A stretch of DNA of 64,000 nt, taken from positions 806,001-870,000 of the forward strand of contig NZ_CP157940.1 in NCBI RefSeq assembly GCF_040207125.1, in the 5' to 3' direction. Origin of the DNA: Lacrimispora sp. BS-2. GTDB taxonomy: Bacteria; Bacillota; Clostridia; Lachnospirales; Lachnospiraceae. This document shows, piece after piece, positions 52,537 to 60,688 of this stretch. Positions within the stretch are counted from its first letter, which is position 1. Every line of letters begins with the position of its first letter. A model generated the notes under the pieces. That model saw only the letters and a program-made list of their open reading frames with translations. It made no database searches and was not told the origin of the DNA. A program made the translations under genes and the position numbers.

Positions 52537-54251
52537 AGTGGTACGGCCGGTTTTCTTTCAAAACACGGGTGTTTTTGGGATGTCTTCTGGTAGCACTGGT
52601 TCCTCTGACCTTTTCGAGCGTGGTAGTGACCAGGCTTTTTACTGCTTCCATTAACCGGCAGATGGCGGTGGAGGGGAACCGGCAGCTGGACGAGGCAAGC
52701 AAAAAGCTGACCCAGCTATTTGAAAACTGTGAGAAGGCCTGCCAGGCTTTTACAGCAGACGGTACGGCAGCCAGGGTGATGATCGACAAGGATGCCATTG
52801 AGATGCAGAAGGATTTGTACCTGTCTTTGTATCAGGCGGTTCAGGAAATATACAGCAGCGCCCAGTTCAGCATTTATGATTCTGGCGGAAAGCTGCGTTT
52901 TACAACGGATACTGGTTCCAAAAACAGTTTTCTTCCCGTCCATTGGGGGCTTTTAAGAAAGGTTCAGGGGGTGAAGGGGATCACCTATTACAGGACCGAT
53001 CCCTATCTTCCGGAAACGGATAAAAATATCCTGATGCAGGGAGCCTATTCCCTGGAAAATCCCCAGGGAGCCAGGACTGGTTATGTGGTTCTTGATTTTT
53101 CCAGGGAGAATTTTGACAATCTGTTAAATGGTTTTTATTCCTCAGGGGATACCTTACTGCTGCTGGATTCCCATCAAAGACCCATTTACTGCTCAAGGCC
53201 GGAGTATGGAGAAGAGGAGATGGACGATATCATTCTCCATGGAATGACGGGACAGGAGGGAGAAAAAGGGAAGGGAGTATATACCAGGTATTTGTGGACC
53301 AGGGAGCCCTCCCATGGAATCTATGTCCTCTTAAGACGCTCCTCACCAATCAGTGTCGGTGCCATCCATACCATGAGGACCGTAAGCTTTCTTTTATCCG
53401 CTCTGGGGCTGATCCTCTGCCTGCTGATTTCCGGCGCTCTTTCCAAAGGAATTGCCCAGCCGGTGAGCCAGTTAGATAAGGCGATGGCAAAGGTAAAAAA
53501 AGGGGATTTATCCATCCGCATTCATACGAACCGGCAGGATGAGCTGGGAAGGCTGACGGAAAGCTTTAACCAGATGACAGGGGACTTACAGAAATACTTA
53601 GAGGACACGGTTCAGAAGCAGAAGGATTTAAATAAGACCACCATTAAACTGTATCAGACCCAGTTAAACCCTCATTTTCTCTATAATACCCTGGACACCA
53701 TTAAATGGAATGCAAGGATTAACCAGATTCCGGAAATCGCCATATTGGCGGAGAATCTTGCAGTGATCCTGCGGAGAAGCATTTCCAGCCGCCCTTTTAT
53801 CACCTTGAGGGAGGAGCTGGAAACCATTGAAAGCTATATACAGATCCAAAAGATCCGTTTTACAGGACGTTTCCTTTATGAGACCGAGATACCGGACCAG
53901 CTTGAGGACTGCATGGTGCCCAAAATGTTTTTGCAGCCATTGGTGGAAAACGCCATCATCCATGGGCTTTATGGATGCGAGAACGGGTACATATGCATTT
54001 TTGCAGTTGAGAAAGATGGCGTGTTAAGCATTTCCATCACGGATGACGGGTGCGGGATGAACAAGGAAATGGTGGACTGGATCAACAGTGACAATCCTTT
54101 CAAAAGGGATGGGCACCTGGGGCTTTACAATGTGATCCGTATATTGAAGATTTATTACGGGCAGGAATACGGGATCAGGGCGGAGGTAACAAAGGAGGGA
54201 ACCACCATTGCCTTAAGGCTGCCGGCCCAGAGGGAGGTGACGGATGTATAA
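52533..54251 (+). CDS. YesM/HptS-like sensor histidine kinase
   Basis: 572 aa from the ATG at 52533 (AAAGGAGGG upstream, ATGA overlap with the binding-protein stop). It has a membrane segment near 12-32, an extracellular sensor domain to about 280, a second segment near 290-315, HAMP, and a LytS/YesM-type His-kinase domain. Phospho-acceptor His381 lies in LNPHFLYNTLDTIKW; the N box LVENAIIHG and G box DDGCGM are present. It should be stimulated by the HptA-like protein and phosphorylate the regulator at 54244. Confidence 0.92.
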   Translation: MKWYGRFSFKTRVFLGCLLVALVPLTFSSVVVTRLFTASINRQMAVEGNRQLDEASKKLTQLFENCEKACQAFTADGTAARVMIDKDAIEMQKDLYLSLYQAVQEIYSSAQFSIYDSGGKLRFTTDTGSKNSFLPVHWGLLRKVQGVKGITYYRTDPYLPETDKNILMQGAYSLENPQGARTGYVVLDFSRENFDNLLNGFYSSGDTLLLLDSHQRPIYCSRPEYGEEEMDDIILHGMTGQEGEKGKGVYTRYLWTREPSHGIYVLLRRSSPISVGAIHTMRTVSFLLSALGLILCLLISGALSKGIAQPVSQLDKAMAKVKKGDLSIRIHTNRQDELGRLTESFNQMTGDLQKYLEDTVQKQKDLNKTTIKLYQTQLNPHFLYNTLDTIKWNARINQIPEIAILAENLAVILRRSISSRPFITLREELETIESYIQIQKIRFTGRFLYETEIPDQLEDCMVPKMFLQPLVENAIIHGLYGCENGYICIFAVEKDGVLSISITDDGCGMNKEMVDWINSDNPFKRDGHLGLYNVIRILKIYYGQEYGIRAEVTKEGTTIALRLPAQREVTDV

Positions 54252-54999
54252 GGTCATAGTTGTGGAAGATGAGACGATGGTCCGCCGGGGAATCATTTTG
54301 ACCATCAACTGGGCGGCTCTGGACTGTGTCATAGCGGGCGAGGCTGCCAACGGGGAAGAAGGGGCCCGTCTGGCAGAACGGCTCTCCCCGGATATTATCG
54401 TGACGGATGTGAAGATGCCCCGCATGGACGGGGTAGAGATGATCACCAGGCTGAGGGAAGAAGGGTGCACTGCCAGGTTCATTATCCTGACTGCTTACGG
54501 GGATTTTAAGTACGCACAAAGCGCATTGCGCTTAGGGGTCAGTGATTACCTCTTAAAGCCCTTAAAGGATGGAGATCTGGAGCAGGCCATCCTTCACATC
54601 AGGAGCCAGATTGAGAAAGGCACGGAAAAAGAGGCTGCGGCGCCGGTGCTCCGTTTTCATGCAGATAAGAAATCCAAAAACAAATATGTGGCTGAGGCCA
54701 TCCGGTACATCCGGAGGCATTATCAGGAGAACATCACCATCAGCACGGTGGCGGAATATTTAGAAATCAGCGAGGGATATTTAAGCCGGGTGTTAAAAAA
54801 GGAAACGGATTATACATTTACCAGCTATCTCACCTTTTACCGGATGCAGGTAGCCATGTCCCTGCTTAAGGACTGCCGGGTCAAGGTTTATGAAGTGGCG
54901 GACCAGGTGGGATATTCGGACACGGCCTATTTCAGTGCGCAGTTTAAAAAGCTTTTGGGAGTGTCTCCCTCGGAATACCAGGAAAGATGCGGGAAGTAA
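54244..54999 (+). CDS. AraC-type response regulator (YesN/HptR-like)
   Basis: 251 aa, overlapping the kinase end by 8 nt. Receiver domain with phospho-acceptor Asp55 (VTDVKMPRMDG), Thr/Lys of the switch (LTAYGD, LLKPLKDGD), and a C-terminal AraC HTH pair (ITISTVAEYLEISEGYLSRVLKK; VYEVADQVGYSDTAYFSAQFKKLLGVSPSEY). It is the DNA-binding output of the sensor. The Afu-type operon from 44937 is its most likely target. Confidence 0.93.
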   Translation: MYKVIVVEDETMVRRGIILTINWAALDCVIAGEAANGEEGARLAERLSPDIIVTDVKMPRMDGVEMITRLREEGCTARFIILTAYGDFKYAQSALRLGVSDYLLKPLKDGDLEQAILHIRSQIEKGTEKEAAAPVLRFHADKKSKNKYVAEAIRYIRRHYQENITISTVAEYLEISEGYLSRVLKKETDYTFTSYLTFYRMQVAMSLLKDCRVKVYEVADQVGYSDTAYFSAQFKKLLGVSPSEYQERCGK

Positions 55000-55103
55000 A
55001 ATGGTATTGTCTGCCGGCTGGAATCTATTGTAAATTATTGGTATTTATGTTATACTGAGAATATAATTCAATAAGGATTCAAAAGACGAAGGAGGTTATT
55101 ACT

Positions 55104-55478
55104 ATGAAATTTTTAAAGTGTAACCGTTGCGGTAATATTGTGGCGGTTGTAGAAGAAAAAGGCGGTACAATTACGTGTTGCGGAGAAGATATGCACGAAT
55201 TGGCAGCCAATACAACAGATGCTGCAACTGAGAAGCACGTTCCGGTTATTGAGATTGACGGACACCATGTAAAAGTTACTGTTGGTTCCGTGGAACACCC
55301 AATGCTTCCTGAACATTTCATCGGTTGGATCGCATTAGAGACCAAGCAGGGCAATCAGAGAAAGATATTGAATCCGGGAGATAAACCGGTGGCTGAATTC
55401 ATGCTTTGCGACGGAGATAAGATAGTTGCTGCATACGAATACTGTAATCTTCACGGATTATGGAAAGCTGATAAATAA
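55104..55478 (+). CDS. Desulfoferrodoxin (superoxide reductase)
   Basis: 124 aa, AAGGAGG upstream. The N-terminal desulforedoxin domain has Cys6, Cys9, Cys25 and Cys26 for a rubredoxin-type iron. The C-terminal neelaredoxin domain keeps the catalytic ligands His45, His65, His71, Cys114 and His117 (VEHPM, EHFIGW, YCNLHGLW). This two-iron protein reduces superoxide to peroxide in anaerobes without making oxygen. It is a single-gene unit with its own terminator. Confidence 0.96.
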   Translation: MKFLKCNRCGNIVAVVEEKGGTITCCGEDMHELAANTTDAATEKHVPVIEIDGHHVKVTVGSVEHPMLPEHFIGWIALETKQGNQRKILNPGDKPVAEFMLCDGDKIVAAYEYCNLHGLWKADK

Positions 55479-55485
55479 GAAAATT

Positions 55486-55523
55486 AAAAAGCTCACGGGC
55501 CTGGTGGTCTGTGAGCTTTTTTT
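55486..55523 (+). terminator. Terminator after desulfoferrodoxin
   Basis: AAAGCTCAC pairs with GTGAGCTTT; the tail continues in T. Confidence 0.9.
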
Positions 55524-55607
55524 AGTATTACCAATTCTTGACTTCTGGCCTGATTTGCACTAGTATTAAATTTGCAGTTTTACTTTAGAATAGGAGAAGA
55601 CCGTAGA

Positions 55608-56765
55608 ATGAACAAGAAAGAAGCCAATGAAATAAAGAAACTTTTCACTCCGGCCAACTGTGCCATCAGCCGTATCTGCGGCTGCTATGTGGACGCGGAA
55701 AAGAACAAGAGAACGGAGCTTAAGGAAGCATTTTTATCCCTCCCAGAGGAAGAAGCATTTAAATATTTCACCATCTTTAGAAGCGGCCTGTCAGGGACCA
55801 TCGGCAAGAACATGGTCAATATGGAATTTCCCTTACATACGGAAGCAGAAGGCGGAACCCAGAATTTTCTGCTGAAGCTCCGGGACAGCCAATTAAAGGA
55901 TGATGCCCTGATTGAGGAATTCTATGACAGGTTGATTGCCAGCTACGATTACGGCGAGAATTATTACATCATCCTCATTCATTGTGCCTATGATATTCCC
56001 GCAAGGAGCTCCGATGGCCTGGAAATGGAAGATGCCTCTGATTTTGTATATGAATTCATTCAGTGCTCCATTTGCCCGGTGAAGCTGTCAAAGGCAGGGC
56101 TTTGCTACAATTCCGAGGCCAACGTCATCGAAAACCGCAACAGGGACTGGATCGTGGAGGCTCCTGATACCGGCTTTTTATTTCCGGCCTTCACAGACCG
56201 GAATACGGATATCCACAGCCTTTTATACTATGCCAAAAACCCGGAGCAGATGCCGGAACGCCTGATTGATGAACTGCTTGGCTGCGTGATACCTATGTCC
56301 GCCAAGAGCCAGAAGGAGACGTTCCAGGCCATTGTAGAGGAAACCCTGGGAGATAACTGCGATTTTGAAACGGTTAAGAGCCTTCACGAAAATTTAAATG
56401 AGATTCTTGAAGAAACAAAGGATGAGCCGGCTCCCTTTACCCTGGACAAGTACCAGATGAAAAGACTGTTGGAGAACAATGGAGCCAGCCAGGAGAAGCT
56501 GGAGGAATTTGAGCAGCGTTATAGCGAAGACGAAGAAAAGTCTGTGCCTCCCTTTATCGCGTCCAATGTGATCAATACCAAAAGCTTTGAGATTAAAACA
56601 ACGGACGTGAGTATAAAGGTAGCCCCTGATAAGACCCATCTGGTAGAAAACCGGATGATCGACGGCAGGCCATGTATTGTCATCGGTATCAGCGAGCATG
56701 TGGAGATCAACGGAATCACGGTAAGGCCCATAGCAGCAGAAAGGACAATGGAGCCGGAGGAGTAA
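55608..56765 (+). CDS. DUF4317-family protein
   Basis: 385 aa from the ATG at 55608 (TAGGAGAA upstream). It matches the DUF4317 family of Clostridia: N-terminal MNKKEANEIKKLFTPANCAISRICGCYVD, a central segment with NYYIILIHCAYDIP and IQCSICPVKLSKAGLCY, and a C-terminal strand-rich end. It is cytoplasmic with no known catalytic motif. The function of the family is unknown. Its 3' end is convergent with the acyltransferase gene and the shared hairpin sits over both stops. Confidence 0.85.
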   Translation: MNKKEANEIKKLFTPANCAISRICGCYVDAEKNKRTELKEAFLSLPEEEAFKYFTIFRSGLSGTIGKNMVNMEFPLHTEAEGGTQNFLLKLRDSQLKDDALIEEFYDRLIASYDYGENYYIILIHCAYDIPARSSDGLEMEDASDFVYEFIQCSICPVKLSKAGLCYNSEANVIENRNRDWIVEAPDTGFLFPAFTDRNTDIHSLLYYAKNPEQMPERLIDELLGCVIPMSAKSQKETFQAIVEETLGDNCDFETVKSLHENLNEILEETKDEPAPFTLDKYQMKRLLENNGASQEKLEEFEQRYSEDEEKSVPPFIASNVINTKSFEIKTTDVSIKVAPDKTHLVENRMIDGRPCIVIGISEHVEINGITVRPIAAERTMEPEE

Positions 56766-56779
56766 AACTCACCGGCTCC
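56750..56779. terminator. Hairpin over the stop codons of two convergent genes
   Basis: GGAGCCGG (56750-56757) pairs with CCGGCTCC (56772-56779) around a 14-nt loop. T-runs are weak. Confidence 0.5.
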
Positions 56780-57929
56780 TTAATGGATGGACCAGGCCTT
56801 TAAAAAGTGTCTGGACGCAAAGGACTATGGTCTGGTCAAAGAGAAAGGCTGCAGCGGAAGAAAGGACCAGAACCAGGATAAAGGAAAGCAGGGTGCTGCC
56901 TGCCATGCCAAAGGAAAGCCAGTTGATCCCTGACCGCTCTCTGACAAAATAAAGCACGGCCCAGTGAACCAGCAGGATGGAATAGCTGTGCCGGATCAGG
57001 AAGTTCATCACCATCCCTGGCCTTGGAAGCCGGTTTTCCAGGGAACGAAGCATAAGAAAAACTGAGGCTCCCAGAAGGATCATGGCAGGAGCGCCTTCTG
57101 CCAATAGAATGGCCTTGTAATCAGGCCGCAGGGCGGTACAGAGGATGGTGAACAGAAAGGATACCATGCCAAGTCCCAACCAGGCCTTCCTGTATTTCAT
57201 GGAAATGGGCTTGGAAAAGTAATAGCCAAGCAAAAACACTCCTTCCCATGGACTGATCATAAGTTCAAAGTTTAAGGGCAGGCCAATAACAGGCAGGTAA
57301 ACGGCCAGACAGCGGAAAAGGAGGATTAGGACCGCCAGTCCGTGAAGCATGGAGCCGGTCAGATGCCTTAAAAGAATGCTGAAAAACGGAGCCAGGATAT
57401 AGAGGGACAAAATGACATAGATCACCCACAAATGAGGCGCCCAGTCAATGGGGCCTGCCGCCATATCCTTTAAGGCTTTCAAGATTCCGTTCATGAGGCC
57501 GGAATTAAAATACCGGCAGGAGAGCAGGATATAAATGCAGTAGTAACAAAAAAAAGGAAGGGCCACCTGAAGGAACCGCTTATAATAAAAGGCAGGCAGG
57601 CTCTCCTTTTGCTCTCTCAGGATCAAAGCACCGCTGTTCATGATAAACAGGGTATTGCAGACCAGGAGAATAGAGGAAAGGGACTGAACCCCCACCCAGG
57701 TTTTGCTCCCGGCCGTAAGCCCGGCTGTGGAGAAATCAAGGCAGTGGACTAAAATAACGAAAAGGGCGGCAATAAGACGGACATAATCAAGGTAGAGGAT
57801 CCTGCTTTTTCCGGAATCATTTCCTAAAAACAGATGTTTTAAATAATCTCTGTCCTTAAGCTGCCGCCTGATATGAATGCCGCAGGAAATTGCAATAAAA
57901 GCAAGTATTGTCATCTGTAACTTTCCCAT
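56769..57929 (-). CDS. Membrane acyltransferase (Acyltransferase-3 family)
   Basis: 386 aa with about ten hydrophobic segments. An early segment carries LDYVRLIAALFVILVHC, the usual R-x10-H motif of acyltransferase-3 proteins such as OatA and other O-acetyltransferases, and GVFLLGYYF follows later. They move acyl groups from the cytoplasm to surface sugars or peptidoglycan. The acceptor here cannot be read. GGAAC precedes the ATG. It is transcribed divergently from the FokI-like gene. Confidence 0.85.
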   Translation of the reverse strand: MGKLQMTILAFIAISCGIHIRRQLKDRDYLKHLFLGNDSGKSRILYLDYVRLIAALFVILVHCLDFSTAGLTAGSKTWVGVQSLSSILLVCNTLFIMNSGALILREQKESLPAFYYKRFLQVALPFFCYYCIYILLSCRYFNSGLMNGILKALKDMAAGPIDWAPHLWVIYVILSLYILAPFFSILLRHLTGSMLHGLAVLILLFRCLAVYLPVIGLPLNFELMISPWEGVFLLGYYFSKPISMKYRKAWLGLGMVSFLFTILCTALRPDYKAILLAEGAPAMILLGASVFLMLRSLENRLPRPGMVMNFLIRHSYSILLVHWAVLYFVRERSGINWLSFGMAGSTLLSFILVLVLSSAAAFLFDQTIVLCVQTLFKGLVHPLRSR

Positions 57930-58148
57930 AATTTCTGTTCCTTTCCGGTCCTTTTCATCTTATAAAGATAACAAGCTTTCACCATTATATCACAGGAATC
58001 CGTTCATCACAAACCAAACCCTTTGGCCATTCTCAGGAAAATTACGTGGTCAATCCCTGGCGGCTATGGTATACTTAAGAAAACGCCCTGCGGGGATACT
58101 TTTATGCCCAAAGAACATGGGCTGGAAAAAGAAAAATGCAGAGAGGAA

Positions 58149-59888
58149 ATGACAGTGGCAGATCGGACATTTGGCTGGGTACAGGAGGCCTATACCCTGG
58201 AAAATCTAAAAAATGTTGTATCCGCGTTTGTGCCGGATTCAGAGATCAACAGGATCCTGCGTATGGATAAGATACCCAGGCTCATATCGGAAAAAGACGG
58301 AAAAGACGAGTTTATACGGGAATTAAGCAGCAGGGAAATTTCCATCCCCTATACCCATTTAAAGGGAAAAGGGACGCCTGCAGGCTATACAAGGAGCAAT
58401 GCCCCTTGTTCCGGGATCATTCAGGCCGTCCTGCCGGGACAGCGAAAGGAATACCAAAGCGACTGGCCGGCAGATTCCTTTTTGAGATGGGCAGTGAGCA
58501 TTGGCTTTCTTCATTACAGCCGGAACGAGGATGTCTGTTCCCTGTCCCCCCTGGGACAGCAGTATGCCAATGCGCCTGCAGGCAGTGAGGAGGAGGCTTT
58601 CGCGTTAAGGACCGCCCTTCTTTCCTACCCGCCCGTGTGCAGAGTTCTGTCCCTGTTGGGAGAAGAAGGGCATCTGACAAAGTTTGAGATGGGAGCAAGG
58701 CTTGGCTTTATCGGAGAGGCAGGCTTTACCTCCATTCCCCAGTACATGATCCTCCAGGGGCTGGCGGAAGCAGAAACCAGAGAAGAGAGGACAAAGCTTC
58801 TCCAGGATACGGAAGGCACCAGCGATAAATATGTCCGGACTATTTGCAGCTGGCTTTTACAGATGGGCTGGATCAACAAGGCGGCAAAGGAGGTAACTGC
58901 TGCCATCGGAGGGAAGTCCTGTACCGGAACCATCCCCCAGTCTTACCAGTTGACATTAAAGGGAAGGACCGTATTAAAGCATGTGACAGGCGTTTCAAAA
59001 TTCCCCAGAATTCCCAAGCGGGTGATGTGGGATATGCTGGCTACCAAGGTGGCTGACCGGGAATATCTGCGCAACCGCAGGACCCATATCATAAAATATC
59101 TGGAAGGAGCCTACCGCTCCCCATTGCAGGTAAAGGAATATTTAAAAGGCATGGGCATGGAAGAGGAGGAAGAGACGATTCTCGATGACATCCGAAGCCT
59201 TGAAAATATTGGGCTTCAAGTGAAAAAGACCGGAAACACCTATCGGATCATGGAGGAAATAACCGGTCTTGAGCTGCCTTATGAAAACCATGGACCGGTG
59301 CCGGTAAAATCAGAAGTGTCCCTGTGCAAGGATTATTTAAGATCCCATTTAATCCATGTGGACCATCGGTATCTCATCCTTTTGGATCTGGGATTTGACG
59401 GCAGTTCAGACAGGGATTATGAGATACAGACAGCCCAGCTTTTGACAGCTGAACTGGACTTTAAGGGAGCCAGGCTTGGGGATACCAGAAAGCCGGATGT
59501 GTGCGTATATTATGGAGAAGATGGGCTGATCATTGATAACAAGGCTTATGGAAAAGGGTATTCCCTTCCGATCAAACAGGCCGATGAGATGTACCGCTAC
59601 ATAGAGGAAAATAAGGAACGGAATGAGAAGCTTAATCCAAACAAGTGGTGGGAGATCTTTGATAAAGGTGTGATACGCTATCACTTTGCTTTTGTTTCCG
59701 GTGCGTTTACCGGCGGATTTAGGGAAAGGCTTGAGAATATCCGGATGCGTTCCGGGATCTGCGGAGCCGCAGTCAATTCCCTGAATCTTCTTTTGATGGC
59801 AGAAGAGCTGAAGTCAGGAAGGCTGGACTACAGTGAGTGCTTTAAGTTTTTTGACTGCAATGATGAGATTGGGTTTCAACGTTCTTAG
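58149..59888 (+). CDS. FokI-type type IIS restriction endonuclease
   Basis: 579 aa from the ATG at 58149, almost the length of FokI; other in-frame starts are ATG 58104 and GTG 58155 (GAGAGG 8 nt upstream). The N-terminal recognition domain aligns with FokI by memory (RTFGWVQ...ENLK, SDGFLRW-like WPADSFLRWAVSIGF, LTKFEMGARLGFIGEAGFTS, RIPKRVMWDMLAT). The C-terminal nuclease keeps RKPD (Asp450), IIDNKAY (Asp463, Lys465), LPIKQADEMYRYIEEN and NPNKWWE. FokI binds GGATG and cuts outside it. No adjacent methyltransferase is seen. Confidence 0.93.
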   Translation: MTVADRTFGWVQEAYTLENLKNVVSAFVPDSEINRILRMDKIPRLISEKDGKDEFIRELSSREISIPYTHLKGKGTPAGYTRSNAPCSGIIQAVLPGQRKEYQSDWPADSFLRWAVSIGFLHYSRNEDVCSLSPLGQQYANAPAGSEEEAFALRTALLSYPPVCRVLSLLGEEGHLTKFEMGARLGFIGEAGFTSIPQYMILQGLAEAETREERTKLLQDTEGTSDKYVRTICSWLLQMGWINKAAKEVTAAIGGKSCTGTIPQSYQLTLKGRTVLKHVTGVSKFPRIPKRVMWDMLATKVADREYLRNRRTHIIKYLEGAYRSPLQVKEYLKGMGMEEEEETILDDIRSLENIGLQVKKTGNTYRIMEEITGLELPYENHGPVPVKSEVSLCKDYLRSHLIHVDHRYLILLDLGFDGSSDRDYEIQTAQLLTAELDFKGARLGDTRKPDVCVYYGEDGLIIDNKAYGKGYSLPIKQADEMYRYIEENKERNEKLNPNKWWEIFDKGVIRYHFAFVSGAFTGGFRERLENIRMRSGICGAAVNSLNLLLMAEELKSGRLDYSECFKFFDCNDEIGFQRS

Positions 59889-59908
59889 GCACATGGAGGT
59901 TTGATGTT

Positions 59909-60577
59909 ATGGTGTTGGGAGAGTATCTTCCTTTTTGGAATAAGCTGACAGAGAGACAGAGAATGCTCTTAAAAGAAAAAGCCAGGGAAGCCAGGTTTGA
60001 AAAAGGTATGCTGGTCCACGGCGGGGCTGACGGCTGCAGCGGGCTTTTGCTTGTGACCGAAGGACAGCTTAGGGTTTTTATGATATCGGATGAGGGACGG
60101 GAGCTGACGCTTTATCGTCTGCTTGAGCGGGATATCTGCCTTTTTTCCGGTCCTTGTATGGTTAAAAACATTCAATTTGATGTTACGGTGGAAGCGGAGC
60201 AGGATTCCGTGGTCTCAGTGATTCCGCCGGAGGTCTACAAGACGCTGATGGAGCAGTCGGCAGTTGTCTCAAACTTTACCAATGAGCTGATGGCTTCCCG
60301 TTTTACCGATGTCATGTGGCTCATGGACCAGGTCTTAAATAAGAAAATGGATGGCCGCCTGGCCGCTTTTCTTCTGGAAGAGGGGAGGCTTACGGGTTCC
60401 GGGGAGCTTTCCATTACCCACGAGCAGATCGCCCATCATCTGGGAACGGCAAGAGAAGTGGTGACCCGCCTCTTACGGCTGTTCCAGGCGGACCTCCTGG
60501 TTAAACTCACCAGGGGAAGTGTGGAGCTTCTTGATGAGAAGGGCTTAGAACTTCTGGCAGAGGACAGTCTGAGATAG
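59909..60577 (+). CDS. Crp/Fnr-family regulator (second)
   Basis: 222 aa with GGAGG upstream of the ATG. Cyclic-nucleotide-binding-type N-terminal half, then winged HTH LSITHEQIAHHLGTAREVVTRLLRLFQADLL at about 165-205. Cys occur at DGCSG, DICLF and GPCMV; the last two lie in the sensor half. It lies 20 nt after the FokI-like gene and 111 nt before the SulP transporter and could regulate either; the ligand is unknown. It differs clearly from the Crp/Fnr protein at 22306. Confidence 0.88.
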   Translation: MVLGEYLPFWNKLTERQRMLLKEKAREARFEKGMLVHGGADGCSGLLLVTEGQLRVFMISDEGRELTLYRLLERDICLFSGPCMVKNIQFDVTVEAEQDSVVSVIPPEVYKTLMEQSAVVSNFTNELMASRFTDVMWLMDQVLNKKMDGRLAAFLLEEGRLTGSGELSITHEQIAHHLGTAREVVTRLLRLFQADLLVKLTRGSVELLDEKGLELLAEDSLR

Positions 60578-60688
60578 GAATCCTTGTACTATTTGAAAAA
60601 CATGGGAAATTCACTTGCATTCTTTTCTTTTCACAGTTATATTATAAAAAGTTTGTGAAAAATTTATAATGTAAAAGGATCGGGAAAA

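Noticed and set aside
60600..60660. TTTCACA...TGTGAAA inverted repeat before the SulP gene as a Crp site
   Set aside because: The arms are in the opposite order to a Crp site and about 20 nt apart; not convincing.
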